64,000 bases of DNA from Paenibacillus kyungheensis. GTDB taxonomy: Bacteria > Bacillota > Bacilli > Paenibacillales > Paenibacillaceae. A program made the translations under genes and the position numbers. Where the stretch lies: the NCBI RefSeq assembly GCF_028606985.1, contig NZ_CP117416.1, forward strand, positions 906,001-970,000. The letters run 5' to 3'. Shown piece after piece: positions 28,182 to 37,184 of the stretch. The notes beneath the pieces were generated by a model. That model saw only the letters and a program-made list of their open reading frames with translations. It was not told the DNA's origin and did no database searches. Position 1 is the first letter of the stretch; every line of letters starts with the position of its first letter.

Positions 28182-28312
28182 TAAAAAGCCTGTACATTAC
28201 AATAGCCTGCGGTGTCAGCATGCTTCAAATTGGGCTATACTATAGTAGATATTATGATACAGTATCGCAAGACATTTTCATTTATTTTGTATGGCAAAGG
28301 AGTTCAAATCAA

Positions 28313-29092
28313 ATGTCTAATTCTCATACATTCAAACCAGTACGAGTCAAACACCTTACAATCGGAGAAGGAAAGCCTAAGATTTGCGTGTCTTTAACAG
28401 GAAGTACCACTGAACAATTAGTAGAAGAAGCACATGCACTCAAATTAGCTGATATTGATATGGTCGAATGGCGTGTTGATTTTTTTGAGCAAGTAGAACA
28501 ACTGGATATGGTCACTCATACACTGGAACGTATCCGTGATATTCTTCCATCGACTCCACTTATTTTTACATTCCGTAGTGCCAAAGAAGGCGGGCAATAT
28601 GAATTAAGCAGTAGTGATTATGTAGCATTGAATCAGGCTGTAGCTTCAACAGGTGAAGTCGATCTGATAGATGTAGAACTGTTTAATGAAGCAACCGATA
28701 TTGAACAATTGATCGCAACAGCCCATCAACATGATACATTTGTGATTATTTCTAATCATGATTTCCATCAGACACCACCTAAAGAAGAAATTATCTCACG
28801 TCTATGTCGTGCTCAACAATTGGGTGCAGATATGACCAAAATCGCTGTTATGCCTCAAAGCAGTAGCGATGTGATCACTTTACTGGATGCAACCAATACA
28901 ATGAAAGAACAACATGCTGATCGCCCGATGATTACAATGTCGATGGCAGGCAAAGGCATGATTAGCCGCTTAACAGGAGAATTATTCGGATCAGCTATTA
29001 CATTCGGTGCTATCCAAAAATCGTCTGCTCCCGGACAAGTACCTGTGTCTGAATTACGAAGTATTTTGAATATGTTACATGCTAATTTATAA
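28313..29092 (+). CDS. aroD: Type I 3-dehydroquinate dehydratase
   Basis: 259 residues from ATG 28313 (GCAAAGGAG 10 bases upstream). It converts 3-dehydroquinate to 3-dehydroshikimate via a Schiff base. The Schiff-base lysine is Lys176 in TKIAVMPQS. The catalytic His is His149 in IISNHDFHQTP. An EWRVD motif begins at residue 52, and the C-terminal block is FGSAITFGAIQKSSAPGQ. Cytosolic shikimate pathway, or quinate catabolism. It stands alone with its own terminator, away from other aro genes. Confidence 0.93.
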   Translation: MSNSHTFKPVRVKHLTIGEGKPKICVSLTGSTTEQLVEEAHALKLADIDMVEWRVDFFEQVEQLDMVTHTLERIRDILPSTPLIFTFRSAKEGGQYELSSSDYVALNQAVASTGEVDLIDVELFNEATDIEQLIATAHQHDTFVIISNHDFHQTPPKEEIISRLCRAQQLGADMTKIAVMPQSSSDVITLLDATNTMKEQHADRPMITMSMAGKGMISRLTGELFGSAITFGAIQKSSAPGQVPVSELRSILNMLHANL

Positions 29093-29104
29093 GTGAATAT
29101 TGTG

Positions 29105-29138
29105 AAGTCTCTCTGCATAATTAGAGGGACTTTTTTTA
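29105..29138 (+). terminator. Intrinsic terminator after aroD
   Basis: AGTCTCTCT and AGAGGGACT flank a short loop, followed by seven T. Confidence 0.88.
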
Positions 29139-29275
29139 TATTTCAAAAGAATGTGGAAAAAAGATCATTCGTTATGTCTATCTAATCTTTCGCTCCGAGT
29201 TAGCTGCCAATGTTTATTCCTCTGTTATTTATCTGTACAATAAAAATATAATATGATTAGAAAGTAGGTATTGGT

Positions 29276-30031
29276 ATGTATTTGGTGAACGAACATGTAC
29301 AACCTGTAGAACGCGCAACATTACTTCGTTTTCAGCAAGATCATCATATACAATTGCCAGAAGCTTATTGTGAATTTGTACAGCAATATGGAGTAGGTAC
29401 GTATTGTGGAGTATTGAATATAGAACATCCAGACGCTCAGCAGTTACAAGAATTTGTAGAATACCAGTTGTGGGAACATGATGAACATAGCCCGATTACG
29501 AATGAACAGCTAGCTGAATGTATCGTGATTGGAACAACGATTGATGGAGACTTTCTAGCTCTTCATCCTCAAGTGAGTGATCTATTATGGTTACCGAGAC
29601 ATTCTACTGAGATCGAAGTACGCCAGTATGATTCTCAAGCTTCATGGATCGAGATGATGCATCAATGGTTGACGATGTCTTACGGGGATTCTTTTCAGAA
29701 GATGCAACAACATCGTTATTATGAATCATGGACTCCATCTCAACAACATCGCTCGCTGACATTTCATCCGTCTGAAGAAGGTAACAATTTGCTTTCGATC
29801 AGTTCAAGTGCAGAGCAATTAACACAGGTTGCTGATCAGATTAATACGCAGCTGCCAGCAGATTTGAAGATTGAATCTCCATACAGTTGTTTGTTATTCT
29901 GGCGCTCTATTCAAGGGTATGCTCGCTTTAATTATGCTTATGGTTATGAAGTGGCGCTTTGCTATGATGATACAGAGGAAGAAGCAAAGGAACGATTGGT
30001 AGAACTCCTGTTACAATATCAGATTTATTGA
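29276..30031 (+). CDS. SMI1/KNR4 family protein
   Basis: 251 residues. The N-terminal half (about 1-130) is a SMI1/KNR4 (SUKH) domain: LPEAYCEFVQQYGVGTYCG is the signature start, followed by the CIVIGTTIDGDFLALHP block. The C-terminal half (about 150-251) is not recognised. SUKH proteins often serve as immunity factors for polymorphic toxins, but no toxin gene is adjacent. The ribosome binding site AGAAAGTAGG precedes ATG 29276. The gene ends 35 bases before the LexA-like box of the MoxR-VWA operon and could be a loosely linked neighbour. Confidence 0.82.
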   Translation: MYLVNEHVQPVERATLLRFQQDHHIQLPEAYCEFVQQYGVGTYCGVLNIEHPDAQQLQEFVEYQLWEHDEHSPITNEQLAECIVIGTTIDGDFLALHPQVSDLLWLPRHSTEIEVRQYDSQASWIEMMHQWLTMSYGDSFQKMQQHRYYESWTPSQQHRSLTFHPSEEGNNLLSISSSAEQLTQVADQINTQLPADLKIESPYSCLLFWRSIQGYARFNYAYGYEVALCYDDTEEEAKERLVELLLQYQIY

Positions 30032-30065
30032 TTTGACGATATGCAATGATGCCTCTTTAAAAATA

Positions 30066-30084
30066 GGAACAAATGTTCTATAAT
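30066..30084 (+). promoter_or_regulatory. Candidate LexA (SOS) box abutting a -10 element
   Basis: GGAACAAATGTTCT at 30066-30079 matches all 12 core positions of the Bacillus SOS consensus CGAACRNRYGTTYC; only the outermost bases differ. A perfect TATAAT follows at 30079-30084, with a weak TTTAAA at the -35 position. LexA bound here would block the promoter of the SWIM/HEAT/MoxR/DUF5682/VWA genes. The ATG at 30174 is about 90 bases downstream. Confidence 0.6.
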
Positions 30085-30173
30085 GAGATATATAATTCTG
30101 ATAACAGGATATACTGAATATATTATAGAGACGTATACATCTTATATTTTTTACTATTTAAAGGAGGATTTAT

Positions 30174-31628
30174 ATGGCTATTGAACTGACAGAAGGATAT
30201 GTAGATGCACTTGCACCTAATGCGGCGGCAATTAAAAATGCTAAAGGATTAATTCAAAAAAATAAATTGGTACAACTTCATCAAACAGAGGATGGTACTT
30301 TACTGTTTGGAGAGTGCGCAGGTAGTGGCAAAAGCAATTACGCATGTTCTGTAGACTTTATACAGACAGACAAAGAACCAACTTCTAGATGTAGTTGTCC
30401 GAGTCGCCAATTTCCATGCAAACATGCTTTGGCACTTATGTACGCTTATGTCTCAGGGCAGACATTTACAACCGCTACAATTCCGGAAGATATCGCAGAT
30501 AAACGTGCCAAAATCGAAAAGCGGGAAGAAAAAGCTGCTGCTGTAGAAAGTGATCCTACACAGAAAAAGGCACTAAAAAAGAAAACAGTCAACAAAAATG
30601 CATTGAAAAAGAAAATCCAGACTCAATTAGAGGGATTGGATATTTTAGAAAAGTTCACCTTATCATTGATCCGCAACGGTCTAAGTACAGTCGATGCTAC
30701 AGTCGTTAAGCGCATTCAAGAACATGTCAAACAAATGGGCAACTATTACCTCACCGGTGCGCAAGTCGAATTGCGTCGTCTGGCGGGACTGTTATCTCCG
30801 AAAAACAATCCTGAAGCGAACTATACATATGCAGTAGAACAATTAACGCTTATTCATGCGTTGATTCGTAAAGGCAGGGCTCATTTACAGTCGAAGCTGG
30901 AAGACCCAGAGTTGGCTTTGGATGCGGAGTCTACGATTGAAGAATGGTTAGGGCATGCATGGCAACTTAGCGAATTGGAACAATATCAGCGTATGACAGA
31001 GAAGGCAGAATTAATTCAATTAGCATTTACGAGCTATGATGATCCGGGAAGAATGGAATTTGTTGATCTGGGATACTGGTTAGAATTAGGCAGTCAACAG
31101 ATCCGCCGAACGTTGCAATATCGTCCGTACAAAGCAGCCAAGCATATTCGGGAAGAAGATACATTTACTGAAATTGCTTGTCCGAAGCCTCTTTATGTAT
31201 ATCCGGGGGATCTTAATCCGCGTGTACGTTGGGAAAGTCTAACGACTCGAGCGGTGACCGAGCAAGATGTGCAGTCTATTCATACCCAAGCTTATTGTTC
31301 ATTTGCAGAAGGGATCAAAGTCGTTAAAAACCAATTGAAAAATCCACTGGCTGATCCGTACCCGGCACTTTTACTTCAAGTCAGTCAATTTTATCAAAGT
31401 GACGATCAACGATTGGTGATTCAAGATGCTGAAGGACAAACGATAGGACTTACCGATATTTCGCTACCGATTGGTACAAGCACAGGATTACTTCCTTACT
31501 TACCACAAGAAACGTTGCAAAATGTGACGGTGCTGTTGGTATTTGAACATCAGATGGATACAGGTCAATTAATCGCTCAACCACTTTCTATTATTAATGG
31601 GAATGGAATTATGCGTTTGTTATATTGA
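30174..31628 (+). CDS. SWIM zinc-finger protein, first gene of the MoxR-VWA operon (YehQ-like)
   Basis: 484 residues. The SWIM motif CSCPSRQFPCKHA (Cys73, Cys75, Cys82, His84) is the only recognisable domain. SWIM fingers bind DNA or protein. A Lys/Glu-rich charged segment follows at about 105-145, then a helical region with PEANYTYAVEQLTLIHALIR. The C-terminus is beta-rich. An AAAGGAGG ribosome binding site precedes ATG 30174. A SWIM protein accompanies a YehL-type MoxR ATPase and a VWA protein in the E. coli yeh cluster too. The gap of 192 bases to the next gene has no terminator, so co-transcription is likely. Confidence 0.85.
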   Translation: MAIELTEGYVDALAPNAAAIKNAKGLIQKNKLVQLHQTEDGTLLFGECAGSGKSNYACSVDFIQTDKEPTSRCSCPSRQFPCKHALALMYAYVSGQTFTTATIPEDIADKRAKIEKREEKAAAVESDPTQKKALKKKTVNKNALKKKIQTQLEGLDILEKFTLSLIRNGLSTVDATVVKRIQEHVKQMGNYYLTGAQVELRRLAGLLSPKNNPEANYTYAVEQLTLIHALIRKGRAHLQSKLEDPELALDAESTIEEWLGHAWQLSELEQYQRMTEKAELIQLAFTSYDDPGRMEFVDLGYWLELGSQQIRRTLQYRPYKAAKHIREEDTFTEIACPKPLYVYPGDLNPRVRWESLTTRAVTEQDVQSIHTQAYCSFAEGIKVVKNQLKNPLADPYPALLLQVSQFYQSDDQRLVIQDAEGQTIGLTDISLPIGTSTGLLPYLPQETLQNVTVLLVFEHQMDTGQLIAQPLSIINGNGIMRLLY

Positions 31629-31820
31629 TAAACCAGTAGATGGTTAGAAGAAAGTTATATGGAGTACATCGCTACTAGAGGAATTGTATCGAGAAATCTA
31701 TTTGGCTATTGTTGATTGGCAGTAGAGCAACTGAAATATATGATTCAACAACTGTAAAGTTCATCATCCCATGTAGCAAAAAGTGTAAAAGCACCTATAG
31801 ATTGTTAGGAGGGTATACGT

Positions 31821-33725
31821 ATGAGTACAGCTTTATTACAAGAATTGTATCAAGAAACGAGACGACTCTATATTGCAGGCAGTGAATTAGCTGTAGAAGA
31901 TATACGCTTACGCAAATTGTTACCTCGCTTTCAACAGTTAGGCGAGAAAGCACCTATTTTTAAGCGTCTTGGAGATCAGATCGAAAGTATAATGGATCAG
32001 AATAATGATATTAGTAGTGCTGAACGTTTGCAGAATCTTACTTTGTTGTTATCGTCTGTGCTTCATACTCAAGGAAGTGTAACGGTTGAAGGCGATCTGA
32101 AGCCTTTAGGAGTGAATCATCCACAAGATGTAAGTCTAAGTTCACCTACAACCTATTCTTATCGCAAGTTAGCTCCTGTCGTACAAGCGTTGTCTACCAC
32201 AGGTGGCGGACGTCTTGAAGTGATTGATCATGCATTCAAAGAAGCAATATTTCAAGATATTCGACTAATGCCACTTGCTATACAAGGATTATATGATGCG
32301 TATTCAGAAATTGCAGAACTGATGACTTATAAGATAGTTCCTTCTTATGGATTAGCGATTCTTCCGTATTTGAGAGATATTTTCAATCCTCAAGGAGACA
32401 AAAAAGAAGTACGTAAGCTTACAGCGATTCATACTATTGCCCAAGAGCACCAATTGGATCTACTGGATTGGTATGGCGAACTATCTCGATCTGCATCGGA
32501 TGATATTCGAGCAACAGCAATTCGCTTTTTATCCGGGCATGAACAGTATGTACCGGAATGTATAGCATGGACCAAAGAGAAAAAGAAAACAGTGCGTGCA
32601 TCTGCTTATTATGCACTTGCTGGTAGTGACTCCAGCGAAGCGATAGCCTGTCTTTTGACAGCATCAGCAGGTAAAGATTTGGAATATGTTGTAGAGGCTG
32701 TTCGTTATCAAGAGGTATCCACAGAATTGGAAGAACAGTTGGCGACTGTTTTTGCTAGCGATGTAGAGCAAGTTATTCAGTCAGAACATCAAGAATCTGT
32801 AGAGTACAAAGCAATCGAGAAGATAGCAGAACGCTTACTATTATTCGGCAAAATGTGGACGCATAGTCAAAATGAAACGGTTCATCAAAGCTATCAGGAT
32901 ATGTTGCAACATTATACGTATTTGTACAATCTGAGTGCTTCTCATCAGATTACAGATTGGCGTAATCTATTATGGGATGCGGCTCGTTATATCGAACATG
33001 TAGGCACTTCCAAAGATTTGGAATTATTATATGAAGTGTCTGAAAAAGATGCTGATTTTGTTCCATCTGCTTTCCGTCTATCGCTACAGATGTTGTCTCC
33101 AAAACAAGTGTACGATCATTATATTGGCGGTATGGTGGCTCAAATGAAAGCCAAAATTAATAAAGAAGCCAAAAAACGTCTTGGCAAAGTGGTAGCGACG
33201 ATGAGACCGATGTTACTCGAAAATGCATATGAAAGTGTCTCATTAGGGTATCAAGAACAACATGTGTATACGCAAAAGATTTTGCCATTAGCTGAAGTAG
33301 AACAAAAATGGGACAAGCGGTGGTTGGAATTTGCGATGAAGCAAGATGATGTTGAACTGGTAGCCGCTCTGGCTCGCCCTGGTGTTGCAGGAGTAGAAGA
33401 ATTTTTACGCCAAAAATTGCAGGAAAATCCAGAGTTTCGTAATCGTACAGCGACTCTCATTTTACGTGCTCTTGAAGAACGTCTGGGTATATCCAAAGAA
33501 GATAAACGTCAACTGATGTGGCAAGCTATCGACGATCGTCGTAATTCCAATTCATATATGTTTGAACCGTATATTATTCATTCTTTTTTAGAATTTCCTG
33601 TTGAAGATATAGAGCGATTAGAGGCTTTGTTACCAGAAAATCGAGAAGCAACGATTCCCAAGTTTAGAGGGTATGCAGCAGAACAATTAGAGTTCGTAGT
33701 CCACACATTGAAAGGGATGAAATAA
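31821..33725 (+). CDS. Large helical-repeat (HEAT-like) protein of the MoxR-VWA operon
   Basis: 634 residues, almost entirely alpha-helical, with HEAT-like repeats in the middle (SRSASDDIRATAIRFLSGHE, then KKKTVRASAYYALAGSDSSE). No catalytic motif, signal peptide or membrane segment is seen. It is likely a cytosolic scaffold for the ATPase encoded next. The ATG 31821 follows TTAGGAGGG, and its stop overlaps the MoxR start (TAATG), implying translational coupling. The corresponding position in the E. coli yeh cluster is held by a large protein as well, but direct homology could not be checked. Confidence 0.8.
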   Translation: MSTALLQELYQETRRLYIAGSELAVEDIRLRKLLPRFQQLGEKAPIFKRLGDQIESIMDQNNDISSAERLQNLTLLLSSVLHTQGSVTVEGDLKPLGVNHPQDVSLSSPTTYSYRKLAPVVQALSTTGGGRLEVIDHAFKEAIFQDIRLMPLAIQGLYDAYSEIAELMTYKIVPSYGLAILPYLRDIFNPQGDKKEVRKLTAIHTIAQEHQLDLLDWYGELSRSASDDIRATAIRFLSGHEQYVPECIAWTKEKKKTVRASAYYALAGSDSSEAIACLLTASAGKDLEYVVEAVRYQEVSTELEEQLATVFASDVEQVIQSEHQESVEYKAIEKIAERLLLFGKMWTHSQNETVHQSYQDMLQHYTYLYNLSASHQITDWRNLLWDAARYIEHVGTSKDLELLYEVSEKDADFVPSAFRLSLQMLSPKQVYDHYIGGMVAQMKAKINKEAKKRLGKVVATMRPMLLENAYESVSLGYQEQHVYTQKILPLAEVEQKWDKRWLEFAMKQDDVELVAALARPGVAGVEEFLRQKLQENPEFRNRTATLILRALEERLGISKEDKRQLMWQAIDDRRNSNSYMFEPYIIHSFLEFPVEDIERLEALLPENREATIPKFRGYAAEQLEFVVHTLKGMK

Positions 33726-34825
33726 TGAGTACACCTGAATCTTTACAAGATACGATGAGACAGTCGGCAGAATTATTGTATGCGCACGAGTTAGAAGCGT
33801 TACGTCAACATGATAGCGGCAAAGTTCCGGCAGGCTGGCAGATGTCACCGCAATCTGTACTGACATTTATTACAGGTGGAAAAGCAGGCAAAGTAACAAT
33901 TACACCTAAATATATCGGTAATCGGCGCTTGGTCGAAATGGCGATTGCTACATTAGTAACTGATCGTGCGCTATTGTTAATCGGCGAACCAGGAACAGCC
34001 AAATCGTGGTTATCTGAAAATTTGGCGGCAGCTATCTATGGTCATTCTAATCTGGTTGTACAGGGAACAGCTGGAACCAGTGAAGAACATGTACGTTATT
34101 CATGGAACTACGCGATGTTGCTTGCTAATGGCCCGACATCAGAAGCGTTGGTACAAAGTCCGATTATGCGTGCGATGGAACTTGGTGGTATAGCTCGATT
34201 CGAAGAAATATCGCGTTGCGCTTCAGAAGTGCAAGATGCATTGATATCGATTTTGTCTGAAAAAACAATCTCGGTACCCGAATTAGGTAAAGAAATGAAT
34301 GCTCGCAAAGGGTTCTCGATTATTGCAACAGCGAATACACGAGATCGTGGAGTCAATGAAATGTCAGCCGCTCTCAAGCGACGTTTTAATATTATTGTGT
34401 TACCTGCTCCATCTAGTCTGGAGACCGAGATCGATATCGTACGCAAGCGTGTAGGCGAAATTGCTTCTGCTTACGATCTTCAAGCCGCTGTACCGGCAGA
34501 TGAAGCGTTGCTCAAAGTCGTAACCATATTCCGCGAATTACGCAGTGGAATGACACTGGATCGCAAAGATAAATTAAAATCGCCAGCAGGGGTTATTTCT
34601 ACCGCAGAAGCGATCTCATTATTAACGAATAGTATGGCTTTAGCAGCAAGCTTTGGTAGCGGTGAATTGACCGATGAAGATTTAGCCGCAGGATTGCAAG
34701 GTGCTATCGTCAAAGACGACGATAAAGATCGGATTGTCTGGAAAGAGTATCTGGATAATGTAATGAAAAAGCGGGGAGAGCAGTGGCGTGGTCTGTATCA
34801 AGCTTGTAAGGAGATGAACGAGTGA
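33725..34825 (+). CDS. MoxR-type AAA+ ATPase (YehL-like)
   Basis: 366 residues. Walker A GEPGTAKS is at 87-94, Walker B-like ARFEEI at about 157-162, sensor 1 ATANTRDRG around 201-209, and an Arg finger region ALKRRFN around 217-222. These are the marks of MoxR AAA+ ATPases, which act as chaperone-like remodelling enzymes together with VWA proteins. The gene overlaps both neighbours (TAATG at its start, GTGA at its end), so it is tightly coupled to the HEAT-like and DUF5682 genes. The YehL subfamily is suggested by operon content. The substrate is unknown. Confidence 0.9.
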   Translation: MSTPESLQDTMRQSAELLYAHELEALRQHDSGKVPAGWQMSPQSVLTFITGGKAGKVTITPKYIGNRRLVEMAIATLVTDRALLLIGEPGTAKSWLSENLAAAIYGHSNLVVQGTAGTSEEHVRYSWNYAMLLANGPTSEALVQSPIMRAMELGGIARFEEISRCASEVQDALISILSEKTISVPELGKEMNARKGFSIIATANTRDRGVNEMSAALKRRFNIIVLPAPSSLETEIDIVRKRVGEIASAYDLQAAVPADEALLKVVTIFRELRSGMTLDRKDKLKSPAGVISTAEAISLLTNSMALAASFGSGELTDEDLAAGLQGAIVKDDDKDRIVWKEYLDNVMKKRGEQWRGLYQACKEMNE

Positions 34826-37182
34826 GTAGCCAGCTTGAGCTTGGTATCGGAGTGCATATTTTCGGAGTGCGTCACCTTTCCCCGGGCGGCTCCAAGCATC
34901 TATTGGACGATCTGAATCGGATCAAGCCCAAAATCGTTTTGATTGAAGGGCCTTCTGATGCCACATCAGAGATTCAGCATATTACACAGCGCAAAACAAA
35001 GCCACCGATCGCTATTCTTGCTTTTACAGAAGAATTGCCTGTACGAACAGCATTATGGCCACTAGCTTCCTATTCTCCTGAATATCAGGCGATGAAATGG
35101 GCAGCAGATCACAAAGCACAATCGTTATTTATTGATTTGCCTTCGTCAGTCATGATCGCTCTGCAAGATATACGTCGACTTGAACGACAGCAACAGATAG
35201 AATCTCCACCTGTACCAGATCCAGAGCAGACGGTTCCTCAAGCAGAAGTGTTGCCAGAATCGGTACATGAATCGCTGTATGATCGGATCGCGCAATTAGC
35301 TGGTGAAGATGATTATGATATGTATTGGGAACGGAATTATGAACATAATCTCAATGAACATGCGTATCGACAAACGATATTACAGTTTTCAGAGCAGATG
35401 CGTCAATTAACAGAAGCAGAAGAAAAAGACTCTTTTACCAATGAATATGCTTATAATGCTATTCGTGAAGCGTATATGCGCAGACAGATCAAGCAAGCGC
35501 TAGAAAGTGGATATCAACCACACGAGATTATGGTGATCTGTGGTGCGTATCATGCAGCGGCATTAAGTGATCTATCGGATACGATGACAGATCAAGAATT
35601 ACAGAGTCTTCCGGTCTCTTCCACCAAGCTAACGTTGATGCCGTATTCTTATTATAAGTTGTCGTCCATGTCTGGATATGGCGCTGGAAACCATGCTCCT
35701 CATTATTATGAAATGATGTGGCAACAGATGAACCGAGGAGCATTGGAAGAATTACCTCATCTGTATTTATCTTCTGTAGCTCGCTTATTGCGTCAATCAG
35801 GTACTCATCGTTCGACTGCGGAAGTTATTGAAGCGGTACGGATGGCGCAATCTCTGTCTGCTCTGCATGGTGGTCATATTCCAGTCTTACGTGATCTGCA
35901 AGATGCAGCGCAGACGTTACTCGGACATGGTGATCTAACAGTCATTGCCGAATCGTTAGCACAGATCAATGTAGGAACAACGATCGGACAATTAGCTGAA
36001 GGGGTTAGTCAGACTCCGATTCAAGATGATCTTAATCGCTTGTTACATCAATTAAAGTTAACAAAATACAAAACAACGATTGCTCAAGATTTGATGCTTG
36101 ATTTGCGTGAAAATCGACGTGTTCAATCTAAAGAAGCGGCTTTTCTGGATCTGCATCGTTCCTTTTTATTTCACCGCTTGCGTTTGTTAAATATTCAGTT
36201 TGTACATCAGCAACAGACTGGGCAAGATCAAGCTACATGGGCAGAGCGCTGGGTAATACAATGGTCGCCCGAAGTAGAAATTCAAGTAGTAGAATCGACT
36301 TTGCTTGGAGAAACAGTTGAAATTGCGGCGGCTTATGTTTTACAGCAAAAGTTAGATCGTTGTTCTACGATTGCCGAAGCCTCTGACCTGATCTTAATTG
36401 CTTGTGAGAGTGGAATGGTCTCGCAGTTAGAAAATGGTCGTCAGACCTTGCAACAATTAGCTGTTGACAATCAAGATGTGATACAGATTACGCTGGCGGC
36501 GAGAAGCTTATCCAAAATTATTCAGTATGGTGATATCCGTCGTATAGATACTACACCTTTGATTCCATTGCTAGAACAGTTATTTAAGCGTGCTTCTTTA
36601 TTTCTGGTGAGTAGTTGTCAATGTAATGATGATGTAGCCCATGAAATGATGAAGTCAATCAGTGAATTGCATACGATTGGACTTGATCATATCGAGCAAT
36701 TGGATTATGAGCTGTGGTTACAACAACTGACAGAAGTGATGGAACGAGACGATCTGAATGCTAAATTATCTGGATTTGCTTGTTCTCTATTAATTGAGCG
36801 TAATCAGGTATCTGCTACCCAATTAGCTGCTGAAGTCTCACGCCGATTATCTCCTGGTGTTCCTGCTGATCTGGGAGCAGGTTGGTTTGAAGGATTATCC
36901 AGTCGTAATCGTTATATGTTATTATCGCGTGCAAGCTTATGGGAACAGTTACATCAATATATCGAATCTTTAGAAGATGATGATTTTATACGTGCACTGG
37001 TCTTTTTAAGACGTGCTTTCAGTACTTTTTCGCCGTCAGAAAAAAATATGATTGCTGAGTTATTAGGAGAATTATGGGGCGTGAATGCCGAACAAGCTGC
37101 TGAAATCCTGACCGAAGAATTGAAGGAGGAAGAAGCCAAAATGATCGATGACCTGAATGATTTTGAGTTCGAGGACTTTTGA
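34822..37182 (+). CDS. DUF5682 family protein of the MoxR-VWA operon
   Basis: 786 residues, GTG start overlapping the MoxR stop by four bases. The N-terminus reads FGVRHLSPGGSKHLLDDL and then PKIVLIEGPSDA (His18, Glu42), and a third motif CGAYHAAAL is at about 240-248 (His244). These three elements and their spacing resemble the TraB/TIKI/GumN superfamily signatures (GxxHxS, E, GxxH). The rest (about 290-786) is predominantly helical with an acidic C-terminus. There is no signal peptide. A peptidase-like or hydrolase-like role within the complex is an inference only. Confidence 0.82.
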   Translation: MSSQLELGIGVHIFGVRHLSPGGSKHLLDDLNRIKPKIVLIEGPSDATSEIQHITQRKTKPPIAILAFTEELPVRTALWPLASYSPEYQAMKWAADHKAQSLFIDLPSSVMIALQDIRRLERQQQIESPPVPDPEQTVPQAEVLPESVHESLYDRIAQLAGEDDYDMYWERNYEHNLNEHAYRQTILQFSEQMRQLTEAEEKDSFTNEYAYNAIREAYMRRQIKQALESGYQPHEIMVICGAYHAAALSDLSDTMTDQELQSLPVSSTKLTLMPYSYYKLSSMSGYGAGNHAPHYYEMMWQQMNRGALEELPHLYLSSVARLLRQSGTHRSTAEVIEAVRMAQSLSALHGGHIPVLRDLQDAAQTLLGHGDLTVIAESLAQINVGTTIGQLAEGVSQTPIQDDLNRLLHQLKLTKYKTTIAQDLMLDLRENRRVQSKEAAFLDLHRSFLFHRLRLLNIQFVHQQQTGQDQATWAERWVIQWSPEVEIQVVESTLLGETVEIAAAYVLQQKLDRCSTIAEASDLILIACESGMVSQLENGRQTLQQLAVDNQDVIQITLAARSLSKIIQYGDIRRIDTTPLIPLLEQLFKRASLFLVSSCQCNDDVAHEMMKSISELHTIGLDHIEQLDYELWLQQLTEVMERDDLNAKLSGFACSLLIERNQVSATQLAAEVSRRLSPGVPADLGAGWFEGLSSRNRYMLLSRASLWEQLHQYIESLEDDDFIRALVFLRRAFSTFSPSEKNMIAELLGELWGVNAEQAAEILTEELKEEEAKMIDDLNDFEFEDF

Positions 37183-37184
37183 CG

